A stretch of DNA of 64,000 bases from Manihot esculenta (Eukaryota > Streptophyta > Magnoliopsida > Malpighiales > Euphorbiaceae), in NCBI RefSeq assembly GCF_001659605.2, contig NC_035169.2, forward strand, positions 19,344,263 through 19,408,262, written 5' to 3'. The translations under genes and the position numbers were made by a program. The notes under the pieces are model-generated. The model saw only the letters and a program-made list of their open reading frames with translations, was not told the origin of the DNA and made no database searches. Shown here in pieces: positions 12,911-23,361 of the stretch. Position 1 is the first letter of the stretch. The number at the start of each line of letters is the position of its first letter.

Positions 12911-13177
12911 TGTAATACCCGGCTAGAGTCCGGCATCGAAATTCCTGTCGTCCGGTGGACTCCAGGATGTTGAAATTCTCTAGAAGGGTAAGCTTTATGT
13001 TTTTCTAAAGTAATGTAGTATGTTTTAATGTGTTTAAGCTAAAATGAAAAGAGTTTTTGCAAGAAAAGAACCAAGGCAGAAAAGCCAGGTTCGGCCGCCG
13101 AAGGTGACATTCGGCCGCCGAACATGCATGGCTTTTGGTTTCACGTGTGGCCGCCGAAGGTGGTCTGGCCAGCCACC

Positions 13178-13185
13178 TATAAAAG
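13178..13185 (+). promoter_or_regulatory. LTR TATA box (solo LTR)
   Basis: TATAAAAG sits after GGCCAGCCACC, as in the 3' LTR of element A. If still active it would transcribe antisense to element B. Confidence 0.5.
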
Positions 13186-14358
13186 GCCCTCAGTCGGTTG
13201 AAAGGATAAGAATGAGTTTATCTTTTCACTTTCTGAGGTGAGACTCTGTCTTCCTTAAGTTTTCTTCATGTTTTCATTAAATCTTGCAAAGATTTGATTG
13301 ATTTTATGTTATTTTGAAGGTTTTGAGCTAAAAACACGAAGTTGTGAAGTTTGGAGAGTTTGAAGGAGAGCTGCTCCAAAACTCCACGTTAGGATCATTC
13401 ATCTTCTTGGTTTCAAGAGGTAAGTGAAGATCCTGAGCTTGTTTTCATGATTTATGGAAGATTTTTGAGGTTTTGGGGGAGAGTTGCATGATTACGGTAA
13501 AAGCGAGGTTTTTTGATATTTTTGTGAGAAAAGCTTGTATATGTGTTATAGGTTTTGTGTTGTTGGGGTTTTAAGGTAGTTTCTGACCCCTTTGAGCATA
13601 TACTTGGGTGTATACATGTTGAGGAGTTGAGGTGTTTGAGTTGGAGGAAGATTGGTGCATTTTGGCGTGAGGCAGAGCAAGGTTCTGCCTTGCTGATGAA
13701 CCCAGCTTCGGCCGCCGAAGAATGGTTCGGCCGCCGAATGTGCGGTTGCCTAAACTTGCCCCCGAGCCTTTGGACTTTCGGTTCTGGGAGGGGAGTTTCG
13801 GCCGCCGAAGATGCCCCCGAAGGTGAGAGACTTTCGTCTCTGGAGTGCCTTTCAGCCCCCGAAACTTGCCCCCGAAAGGGTTCGGCTGCCAAAAGGTGAG
13901 ATTTGGCCGCCGAAGGTGCATGAGTTTCAGCTCTGGAGAGGACTTTCGGCCACCGAACCTGCCGCCGAAAGTGTCCTGTCCAGCCTTCCTTTGCATGCTT
14001 TGCATGGATGTTTGAGTGAGTTTAAGGGGATTCTTGGGAAGTTTAATAGAGTTGTTCATAAGCTAGTTTGGTCCCTCATTTGAGTCCATCTGTGTAGGCA
14101 CAGACCAGAGGAACCAGAGAGAGCAGCAGTGAGTACTGCTCCAGCGTTTACAGAGCCTACAGAGTCAGTCCAGATAGTCAGAGGTGAGTGGAACTCAACT
14201 TAATTCTTTTAATTGCAAAATGAAATGCTTTTAGCATAATTCATGCATCATGAGTATGCAGTAGGTTGTTTGCATTAGAATCCACGAATATGTTGCATTG
14301 CATAGTTATTTGTTGATGTGGGTGAATGCTAAATGATCCAATAGTCTCTGAGAGAAGT

Positions 14359-14466
14359 CCAGGAGCCTTTGACTACGCTCTGGCAGGTATAGAGAAGTCC
14401 AAGAGCCTTTGACTACGCCCTAGCAGGTATAGAAAAGTCCAGGAGCCTTTGACTACGCCTTGGCAG
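14359..14466 (+). repeat. Hairpin array in the solo LTR
   Basis: Three consecutive units of about 43 bp, each AGTCC-A-G/A-GAGCCTTTGACTACG followed by C-C/T-TGGCAG. The arms differ slightly from element A's, and the middle unit has a weakened stem (CCAAG/CTAG). A fourth, looser unit follows at about 14514-14540. Confidence 0.55.
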
Positions 14467-15153
14467 TGGTAAGTACACAGGTGTTATATACACATATACA
14501 TATATGACAGGAAGACCAGGTGCTCGATTCTACGCCCTGGCACGGTAGAGCTACCGGGACTATGTGGTGACAGGTTTACCCTTGATGTGGCTTGTCTGTG
14601 ATATGATGCATTCCATAAGAGCATGTGTTAATGACTTGTTTTACTGTTCTACTCACTGGGCTATAGAGCTCATCCCACTCCCTTAACCCCAGTCTTGCAG
14701 GTTCAGTGTACAATGTACAGGGGAAGTCCAGCAGAGTACAGGAAGAGAGAAGAGTTTTGTAATAGAATATTGTGGACATGTAACATTAAAGAGATGTAAC
14801 AGTTGTGTATAAAGTTAGAATTGTGCTTGACTTAGTTATTTTTGTGTTGTAGCTCTTTTGTATACATGGTCTATTTATATAACTGTTTTATAGAGTATGT
14901 GAAAAACTAGGCTTAACAGGTATGAATTAACTCATCTAGAGCAAGCTCTAGTCAGGGGTACAGAGTACAGAGATAGTGCATGCACAGGTTAAGTCTTGGT
15001 CCAGAGAAAAGTTTTTATTTTCACAGAAAATGTATGACCATGTATGAGATTTTACAGGTACTCAGAGAGTATAGCAGGCTTGCTACGGGTTCTGGCGGCC
15101 TTAAGCCGATCTGAATCCTAGCACCGGTGACGGTCCATTTTGGGGTCATTACA

Positions 15154-15747
15154 AAGGTAATCTGTCATCTTTACTTTGCTCCCACCGGCTAAGCTAGGCC
15201 TAGAAGGTTGAGTAACTGGGGCTGCTGGTTCTGTAGGTGGTGGAGGTGGGGGTGCAGCATTCCCCGAGGTGGGGTTTGCCAGATTAGGATAGAAGGGTGA
15301 GGGTGGATAAGCTGGGTACTGTGTGTAAGGTGGATAGAAAGGTGGATAAGGCATGTAGGTAGGGTAGGGGTTAAAGCTGGAATAATCCGATGTGCCTCCC
15401 ATCGGATACCCTGAACCCTGTGGGAAGGGTGGATAATGGGGTGGAAAACCATACCCCGAGGCTTGAGCGCCTCCCTGTGACTCCCCTGTCCCTTCTTCAG
15501 CCATGCTGACATCCAGATTCCCATCCCTCCTCTGGTCCTCTTCCATAACCTCCCTCACATCTGAAGAACTTCCTCCTCTATCAGTCCCCCTTCTGCTAGC
15601 ATCAAAAGACCTTCTAGGGTCCCTTGACACTCTTTCTCTGTTTGATCTACATGACATTGCCCTAGGCAATGCAGGAGGACGGGCGCTCGTGCCCTCATCC
15701 TCAGGTGGTACTCCAGTCAATCTTGCAGATCGACGGGTTCCTCTCAT
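15154..15747 (-). pseudogene. gag 5' part of element B
   Basis: The start ATG is at 15747-15745 (MRGTRRSARLTG), chosen because elements C and D have the same N-terminus at the same distance from their primer site. About 198 codons follow: a basic N-terminus, an acidic stretch, then a long Pro/Tyr-rich segment, ending at the solo LTR. The capsid-like part continues from 12910. Gag forms the cytoplasmic virus-like particle. It is split by the 2.2-kb LTR and cannot be translated through. Confidence 0.85.
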
Positions 15748-16002
15748 CCTATTTTCTGAAAAACAGTACACATCACACAAACATTAGCATCATATGGTTC
15801 ATGTGGAAACACATGAACCCGCATCACATATATGTCATTCATATCATAGCATCAATGCACATGTATATAATCATGGCATTTCACATCATCATACAAGACA
15901 GAACTCAACATCCTATCGTAGTGGACATGATCTTCCTATTATGCTTGACCTTCTAGAACATCTATGAGCCCGACACTCTAGGTCCGATCCTATGAACCTA
16001 GG

Positions 16003-16014
16003 GCTCTGATACCA
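16003..16014 (-). other. Primer-binding site of element B
   Basis: On the minus strand, TGGTATCAGAGC lies three bases inside the 5' LTR. This matches the 3' end of plant initiator methionine tRNA, the usual primer of this clade. Confidence 0.85.
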
Positions 16015-16017
16015 TTC

Positions 16018-18298
16018 TATAACGACCCGGAAAACGGACTGCTACCGGCGCTAGGATCCAGGTCGGCTTAAGGCCGCCGGAACCCGTAGCAAGCCTGACA
16101 TAAAACCTGTAAACCTGATTAATCCATACATGATCAAGAATATACATAAAAATTAAAACTTTTCTTTCATACATTCTATCATACACCAAACTCAACCTGT
16201 GCATGCACTGAACATAGTCATAATCATAAGCATTAACCCCTCTGTGGGATCTCACTAATGCCCCAATGAGCGGGGTAATATACGTTGAGTCGGTTTACAT
16301 AAACATCTAAGATCATGTATAAAAAGGGATACCTTACACATTGGGTCAAGCACAATCTCTAATCCTCAATATCCTTACATACATTACTATTCATAACTTT
16401 ACATCATTTTACAATTTATCATGTCCACACTCTATCTATTACATACACATGACTTCATTACTCTTGCGGACCTCCTGGTCTACCCTGTACCTGCAAACCT
16501 GGGGAATTTGGGAGAGGGGTGAGCTACTAGAGCCCAGTGAGCAGAATAATAAAACATTTAAAACATATGATAACATAGAATGCATCACATCACAGCTAAT
16601 CACATCAAGGATGAATTTGTCACCAATAGTCCTCTACATAGTCCAACTATGCCAGAACGTAGAATGGGTCCTGGTCTTTCTCTTACATGGCATAACATAA
16701 CATTCCAATGTGCCAGAACGTAGAATGGGTCCTGGTCTTTCTCTTACATAGTGCCAGCGAATGTAGAATGGGTCCCACTGGTCTTACATTCCGTACCGTA
16801 CATATCGCATCGTCACATCATAGATCGAGGGCTATGGATCATCCAACATTCATCCATAACAATAACAGTAGAGTATGCAATGCAACATATTCGTGAATTC
16901 TAATGCAACACCCTAGTATATCTCATGGCATTAATGATGCGTGAATCATGCTAAAATGTCCATTTATTTGCTTTAAAAACGTAATGAGTTATTCCACTCA
17001 CCTCTGGATAGCTCTGACCAGACACTGGAGTAGCTGACTCACTGCTGGGGTCCTCGGTTCCTCGGGTCCGAACCTACACAGGTGGACTCAAATGAGGGAC
17101 CAAACAACTAGAACATAACTCTAAAAACATCCCCCAAAAGCCCCCTAAAACACCTCAAAACAATCATGCCAAAACATGCAAAGGAAGGCTGAACAGGGCA
17201 CTTTCGGCGGCAGGTTCGGCGGCTGAAAGTCCCTCTAGAGCCGAAAGTCAGGCAGGTTCGGCGGCACCTTCGGCAGCCGAAACTCCCAGACAGAGACGAA
17301 ACTCATGCATGTTCATCGGCACTTTCGGCGGCCGAAACTGCCCTCCAGAGACGAAAGTCCTCTTTCGGAGGCAGGCTTCGGCAGCCGAAAGGCTTGCCTC
17401 CCAGGCAGGTTCGGCTGCCGAACCTGATTTCTGCCAAAGGGCAGAAACTTGGTTCCTCATGCACATTTGCCTCTCAAAACCATCCAAACATGCATTTCTC
17501 CTAATCTACAACATACATACTCAAGCATACAAGTTCCTAGGGGCATCAAACTATCTTAAACCCCATCTACAACACATCAAGCATCCACATTGTCCAAAAA
17601 CATAACATAAACCCATAAACCTAACCATGAGCTAAACATGCATTCTACCCCATAGATCTACTTAAAACTTACTTAAAACATGCCATAAGCTCAAGATTGG
17701 CCCTTACCTCTTGAAGATCGAGAGGAGAACGACCCTAGCTCAGAAAAATGGGAGAGAGAGAGTTCCTTGAACCTCCAAGCTCCAAAACTTGCTCAAATGC
17801 TCAAAATCTTCAAAACAAGGGTAAAACTAATGAAAATCGAGAAAGATTTGAACGAAATAACTCAAAACCGGTGAGGGATGGTGGAGAGCTCACCTTGGCC
17901 GAAAATGGGGAGAAAAGCTCGCCCGTTTTCGGCTAAGGGACCCCTTTATAGGTGGCTGGCCAGGCCACGTTCGGGAGCCGAAAGTGCCTCCACATGCATG
18001 CCATGTTCGGCGGCCGAACATAAGGTTCGGTGGCCAAACCTAGTTTCCCTCACTTATGCTTTCGGGGGCCTAAGGCACACCCGAAATGTTCGGCGGCCGA
18101 ACTTGAGGTTCGGCGGCCGAACCTGAGTTTTCCTCCAAGGTTGTTTTCATGCAAGAACTCATTTCCTTTTTACTTAAAATCATGAAATACATTAAAACAT
18201 TTTATGAAAACATTTTTCTACCCTACTAGAGGCTTCCGACATCCGAGATTCCACCGGACGGTAGGAATTTCGATACCGGAGTCTAGCCGGGTATTACA
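16018..18298 (-). repeat. 5' LTR of element B
   Basis: 2281 bp. The terminus next to the primer site is TATAAC rather than TGTAAC, a G-to-A change at the essential TG end. Two small deletions relative to the other LTR coincide with palindrome blocks (about 17405-17425 and 18085-18095). Confidence 0.9.
17944..17950 (-). promoter_or_regulatory. LTR TATA box (element B, 5' LTR)
   Basis: Minus-strand TATAAAG at the conserved position after GGCCAGCCACC. It is the likely start region for element B genomic RNA. Confidence 0.55.
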
Positions 18299-19145
18299 TT
18301 TGAAGCATTTCTGCACAAGTAATTTGTAGAATAATATGGCTCTCTTCATAGAGAACACTTCATACGGCTTAGTTACACCACTTTTATGTCATCTTGTTTA
18401 CCACATTTTAAACCGCTCCCCCACTTACTGCTTTGGCCCATCTTCTTAGACAGTTATCAATCAGATATCAGAGTTGAACATCTCTTTAACTCATTGGTAA
18501 TAGAACCAAATCAATCTTGGTCACCCTTTTCTCTACACCATATTCCTCTAGGTTTTGACCTTCTTCAGGAAGGTTTTAAGCTTAGTCATGTCTCTTGAGT
18601 TTGTTGTCACAATCTCTTCCTCTATTAAAATCAAGTGCCATATTCTTTTGTGTTAGCCACAGATACTGAAAAGTTCCTTTATGTACTTCCCTTATGAACA
18701 CCTTGTTGGAGTTTACCAACTCTCTTGAATAACAAATGTGACATTCTTGCAATAGAATTGAAGCTTATCATTTCATATCCTCCTTTTCTCATGTATAGTG
18801 TGAACACTCCCTATCCATAGGACTTTACACTTTCATTCTTTGAATAACTTTAGCTTTATAGTTTGATCACATAAATGTTGTTCTTTATATGTCTGCACAG
18901 CCACAATTCCCAATAATATTAATAAATAAGTTCATATTGAAAAGAAAATTATTTACCTCCATCCCACGACAAGGCTTGAGGTTATAGGATTCCATCCCTG
19001 CCTACTTCATAGGCATTAGCTCGTAATTCACGCCATTGATAAGTGTTCCTCTGGTTCACTTTTGCAATATTGCTCATAGTCTCTCCTATGTCATATTTAA
19101 TATTCTTGCACCATTCCTGCAAGCAAAAGAAATACATGAGAGGTC

Positions 19146-19298
19146 ACTGCCTCAATTTTGTCTTAGAAGGCCTCTTGCCTCAATTTTATTTCAGGAGGCC
19201 TCTTGCCTCAATTCTGTCTTAGGAGGCCTCTTGCCTCAATTCTATCTCGGGAGGCCTCTTCCCTCAATTCTGTCTCAGGAGGCCTCTTGCCTCAATTT
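19146..19298. repeat. 28-bp tandem repeat, about 5.5 copies
   Basis: Units of the form GGCCTCTTGCCTCAATTCTG plus eight variable bases repeat with a strict 28-bp period and only a few substitutions per copy. 28 is not a multiple of three, so repetitive peptide frames across it shift from copy to copy and do not indicate a gene. Confidence 0.85.
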
Positions 19299-19376
19299 TG
19301 AGTAGAACGGTCTCGGGATTCTCAGATAGCCTCAAGCTCTATTGGCTCATCCTCCCCCTCATCACTGTACCTTGAG

Positions 19377-19523
19377 GTCATTACTCTCTCTCCAAGGGTT
19401 ACTAAAAGGGAGTCTGTAACACCTAGTCATTACCCTCTCTCCAGAAGACATTTCCAATGGAGTGTGCAGTACTAGGTCATTACCTCTCCCCCAATGGTGT
19501 CCCAAGTGGAGCGTGCAGCACCT
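19377..19523. repeat. 49-bp repeat, three diverged copies
   Basis: Three units starting GTCATTAC (19377, about 19427, about 19476), each containing CTCTC-C-C and ending near GTGCAGTACCTA-like sequence. They are more diverged than the neighbouring 28-bp array. Confidence 0.6.
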
Positions 19524-19935
19524 CTAGTTAATATGGCCAGTCTAGCCAGAAGGCTTACGCTTTTGTCTTCTTTGCCTCACAACTATTTATGCTACTACTC
19601 CTTGTAGCTTCATAATTGGGAGGTCATTGCCTCCCCCCTTCATCACTTTACACTCAATATTACCCCCATCGGGAGTGATTCACATGAAAGAGGTTTTTGG
19701 TGGCCTCAATCTCCTCACAATTTGGCTATCATAGCCTACAACGTTCATTTTTCCCTCATAAAGGCCTCAAGGCCCTTCTAACCAGAATCAATCTCTAATG
19801 CCTTTCCCTCTCAGGTGGCATGGACATCCAACCAGGCAGCATGGTTATCACCCTTCTCCTAAGGGCCTTCGTGCGTGTGTCAAACTTCGCCATTCCTTTA
19901 TATTGCTCACAGATCTTTCTTACTCTGATACCAAT

Positions 19936-20413
19936 TATCACGGTTTCAGATTTTAGCAATCGCTTGGAACCGTGCGGCACTTGACTTGAACGCTTTCAAG
20001 CCAAGTCAGCCTTAAGAATCACCTGATACCCTGTAAACATGAATATCCTGATTAGTCAAGGTTATATAAACGAACAGCGAAGCCAACAGGCAGCATTCCA
20101 TCAAAAGCCTCACAGTAGGCACAAAAGGTAAGAATTGAATATGAGAATTCATGAATAAGCTACTTATTTTATTCCAGGGGAAAAATAGTAATTATACATT
20201 ATTATCGATGCCATCGTTACAATAATTCTCACCTCCCTTGTAGACAGGGGGACGGTCTATAAGGAGTGAAGGCACAACTCAGGATCTCCGTAGGCCTACG
20301 ATAGCCAACTGGGCTCAGCTCCAGCTGGTAGCCAACTAGTCACTCCCCCCTAAAGAGCCTTAGGAACAACTAGGCTTGTGGCAGGAGGAGACATCAACAT
20401 GTCTCATATGACA
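19936..20413 (-). repeat. Short LTR (about 478 bp) of the unrelated minus-strand element
   Basis: The plus-strand left end is TATCACGGTTTCAG, probably TGTCACGG with a G-to-A change, three bases from a primer site. The right end is CATATGACA, followed by CTCCCCCGAAAT, which on the minus strand reads as a purine tract before TGTCATATG. Having a primer site on one side and a purine tract on the other could mean tandem copies sharing an LTR, or coincidence. The boundaries are inferred. Confidence 0.5.
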
Positions 20414-21719
20414 CTCCCCCGAAATAAATACATGGAAAGGAATTACAAGAAATTATCTCGGCCCTTATCTTCCTACTAATTTCTACTAATTTATCCCACT
20501 ATTGCTTCCTAAAAATTTCAATGTTGGAAAATTACAGTTTTGGTTCCTGAAAACTCTATGACCTTGACACTTATCATGCTCTTAACATAATAATTTTAGA
20601 GCCTTAATTTGATAATTATGCTCCTCTAGATTTAGTATTCTACTGGTGTATATATATAGAACTAAAATATATAGGTGCTTTGTTAGGTAGGTAGCTTTTG
20701 CACATCATGACCTTGACCATTGGTCTCCTTCTCCTTAGTCTCCTTCTCCTTGTATATTCTCTTTCATAGTCCACCTATTTGACAATTAAAATTACCTTCA
20801 TTAACCTAAAGTCAATTATCATCTTCTCAATGAATAAAAACCATTAATCATCTTAGATTCTACTCCAACCACTAAATTTCTATTAGTAGTTCTTAAATAG
20901 TTAGGATTAGATGAGACTCCTTAAACTAATTATATATGCAAGCATATAACCTCTTCTTTAGATGGAGCTGCATCTTGCTACATGCTTAATGCTGTTGAGT
21001 TAGTTGAACAGTTAATCCTACAAGTATTATAGTTGGCCATTAATGTGCATGTGGAGATGGAGATATGAAGCATGCTTTTGTTTTCTTTACATTGTATTTT
21101 GGTACATAATGGAAGGCTTATAAATTTTTTTTTATTTGTTTTTATGTGGTTGAGGACCAAATGACCACCATCATGCCTTGTTAAATCCTAGCATAAATTG
21201 GAAGTATTAAAATTTAGTACCTTTTATAAAAATAAAACATAATTTCTTACTCGAATATATATATAGAATGCACTTACAGGCGTGTACCTACGTGAAATGT
21301 GAATGTGCCTTTTGTAGAGGCTGTAGATGGTGCAATCTACTCATGAAGTTGCAATAGGTTAATTCTGCAGAATGCAAAATTCACCTACCTACAGAATGCA
21401 TCTTCTTGTAGGCAATTATTGTTGCTAATGATGGATTTTGAAGCCTTTACCTAGTTTTTTGGTGTGGTTTGTTGCTCTTGATTGTGGATTGAATTTGTTA
21501 TTATCGTGGTTGCTACTTTTTAGAGCTTCATTGATTATAAGTCTAAGTTAAAAGCCTTAATTTGGAAGATTATTAGAAATAGCACATGTATGTTTTTCTT
21601 TTTAATCAGGTGTTTCCATTTTATTTTAATGGAATATGTTTGATTTTAGCATTCGTGGGATTGATTGTGATTGGGTGTTTAATTTGTTGTTTTATTTCTT
21701 TTAGTTATTGCACTATATG
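20414..21719. other. AT-rich intergenic DNA
   Basis: No gene, RNA or repeat terminus recognised. The short open frames here show no conserved motif. Confidence 0.5.
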
Positions 21720-21865
21720 TGTAACAACCAACTGCTTGGGATGTGGGAGACGTCCCACATCGGCGAATTACGGCAAATTGAAGTTGTATATAATAGTTAG
21801 CACGAAACTACTAAATAACTTGGGTTAACCATTTTGGGCTAAGTGGAAAGTGAGTTGTTTCAACA
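21720..21865 (+). repeat. TRIM-like small LTR fragment
   Basis: 146 bp from TGTAACAACC to TTTCAACA, with an internal inverted segment GGGAGACGTCCCACATCGGC and a block TGGGCTAAGTGGAAAGTGAGTTG of the kind seen in small non-autonomous plant LTR elements. No matching 5-bp flanks (ATATG/TTTGT) and no second LTR were found. It is probably an old solo end. Confidence 0.4.
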
Positions 21866-23165
21866 TTTGTTATATTTTTATGTCAATTAGCATAGTATCT
21901 ATTTTTTATTGGTTCTGATTTAATATTAGATTTTGCATTTTGTTGTTGGATTTTTTCTTTTTTTTGCATTGTTTGGGTGAAAATTGAGTTGTGCTAATCT
22001 TCTTTCAAGTTTGTGATCAATTGGTGTTGGTTAGTTACTATGTTCCTCTATTTGTTTGATTTGATGTAATGTTTTGGTTCAAGCTCGGTGCTAAATTTCT
22101 TTCAAGCCATGAAGAGTGCTACTGCAATTTTTTATTATTGCTTATTGCTCGGTTTTGATTTACAGTACTATGCTATATTTGAATTGACACATGATTTGGT
22201 TCGAGCTTATTGTTGCACTTCTTTCAAGCTTTGAATAGTACTGCTGCATTTTTTTTATACTACTTGAAAGTTTAGTTGTGTTGCCTAGTTCTATTTTATT
22301 GCATTACAACATGTTTTTATGGTTTTTCTTTTATTCAACTTAAAGTATTTTGACTTGGCTTTTTTTATTGGGTTTCTCTATATACTTAGGTGTATTTTAT
22401 TTGTGTCAAGTTTTTTTCACTTAATCTACTATGGGTTTGGGTGTTTAAGAGATGTTTTTTAGTTAGATGGAGCTAAGCATTTATTTGTATGAATGAGTTA
22501 TTATTCTGATGAAGTATTCTTATTCTCATATAGTATACTGAGTCTATTCAATGTGATTATAATCTTTTTACGAAGTATATTTTTTTCTCTCCCACTTAAT
22601 ATTGCACCTTATCATTTAGCTATTGCAATTATTGTTTTGGAAACTACAAAGTATATACTTTCAAAGCTATTAATTTTTTCCCCACCATTCAAGTTTGTTA
22701 AAGCTATCGTTTTTCTTTTGCTATGCCCATGTATTTGGCTTTGTATTTAATCTCTTATGTTATGCTTGTTTAAATGATTCCTTTAAATGCAAAAAAATGC
22801 CATATATTTCTTGCAATGTCCAATATTTCTTTGATTTTATTCACTAAATAATTTTCTTATTATATATTCATATCATTTGGAAAGAAAATTGTGAATCCAA
22901 CACTAAGGTCGTTTTTTGAGGGGAGGGGGCTTAGTCTTTTTATTTGAAATTATTGCTCGATCCATATTTTCACAAGTAAACAATATTAAACTATTTGGTA
23001 AATACACACCTTTAGAACTAATACTTATAGTGGTGCTAGTCTTGACTATATCTTCATTGACTTGCTTCTGTTGATCATTTTCTTCGCTTTAAGTCAGCGA
23101 GCTTCCTTATTTTCCTAGTCCCATATTGAGAGACAAGGCAAGTAATTGTCATTCAATAATTCTAG
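21866..23165. other. AT-rich intergenic DNA
   Basis: No recognisable gene or element. The hydrophobic open frames are by-products of T-rich sequence. Confidence 0.5.
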
Positions 23166-23323
23166 TGATATGATTATGCTATTGTATTTATATCAGGATA
23201 CTTATAAGCTATTGTATTTCTATCAGGATACTTATAAGGATACTTTTGTAATTATAGTCATTTAGCTCTTGTTTATATGTGTCAATCTTACGTAATGGAA
23301 ATTTTTTATTACCAATTTGTTCA
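23166..23323 (+). repeat. 5' LTR of the copia element
   Basis: 158 bp, TGATATGATT...TTGTTCA. It is 30 bp longer than the 3' LTR because of a direct 30-bp duplication (23178-23207 and 23208-23237) that differs at one base. Confidence 0.9.
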
Positions 23324-23335
23324 TGGTATCAGAGC
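23324..23335 (+). other. Primer-binding site of the copia element
   Basis: TGGTATCAGAGC directly abuts the 5' LTR. It is complementary to the end of initiator methionine tRNA. Confidence 0.85.
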
Positions 23336-23361
23336 AGGACATCTAACATTTTACATTAACA

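Larger units (their letters stand above)
12911..15153 (+). repeat. Solo LTR (A subfamily) inserted in gag of element B
   Basis: 2243 bp, TGTAATACCCGGCTAGAGTC...GGGGTCATTACA, in plus orientation inside the minus-strand gag. The flanks are AAGTT (12906-12910) and AAGGT (15154-15158), a 5-bp target duplication with one change. The sister gag of element C has AAGGT at this place, so AAGTT is the mutated copy. Gag runs up to one side and resumes on the other. No internal region is present, so this is the product of LTR-LTR recombination. It has palindrome clusters at about 13090-13160 and 13705-13970. Confidence 0.92.
6106..18298 (-). mobile_element. Complete Ty3/gypsy chromovirus B (Tekay/Del-like), minus strand
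   Basis: Two LTRs (6106-8414 and 16018-18298), a polypurine tract, gag-pol and a primer-binding site are all in minus orientation. Span is 12.2 kb, or about 9.9 kb after subtracting the solo LTR at 12911-15153, which matches elements C (9.9 kb) and D. The five bases outside the two ends (CCTTC at 6101-6105, TTTGA at 18299-18303) do not match, unlike the other complete elements here. The 5' LTR terminus reads TATAACG where the sister end reads TGTAACG. Gag-pol is broken by stops and two single-base frameshifts, so it is non-autonomous. Confidence 0.9.
18299..19935 (-). mobile_element. Eroded internal leader of an unrelated minus-strand LTR retroelement
   Basis: This stretch lies just inside an LTR whose primer site (minus-strand TGGTATCAGAG) is at 19923-19933. 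No gag or pol domain is recognisable. A short minus-strand frame (19980-19795) that starts inside the LTR has no family I can name. Two tandem-repeat blocks occur within it. It is truncated on the left by element B. Confidence 0.5.

Noticed and set aside
19036..19305. Repetitive 89-codon frame (PQFYLGRPLPS-like)
   Set aside because: Produced by the 28-bp tandem repeat. The period is not a multiple of three and no protein family is recognisable.
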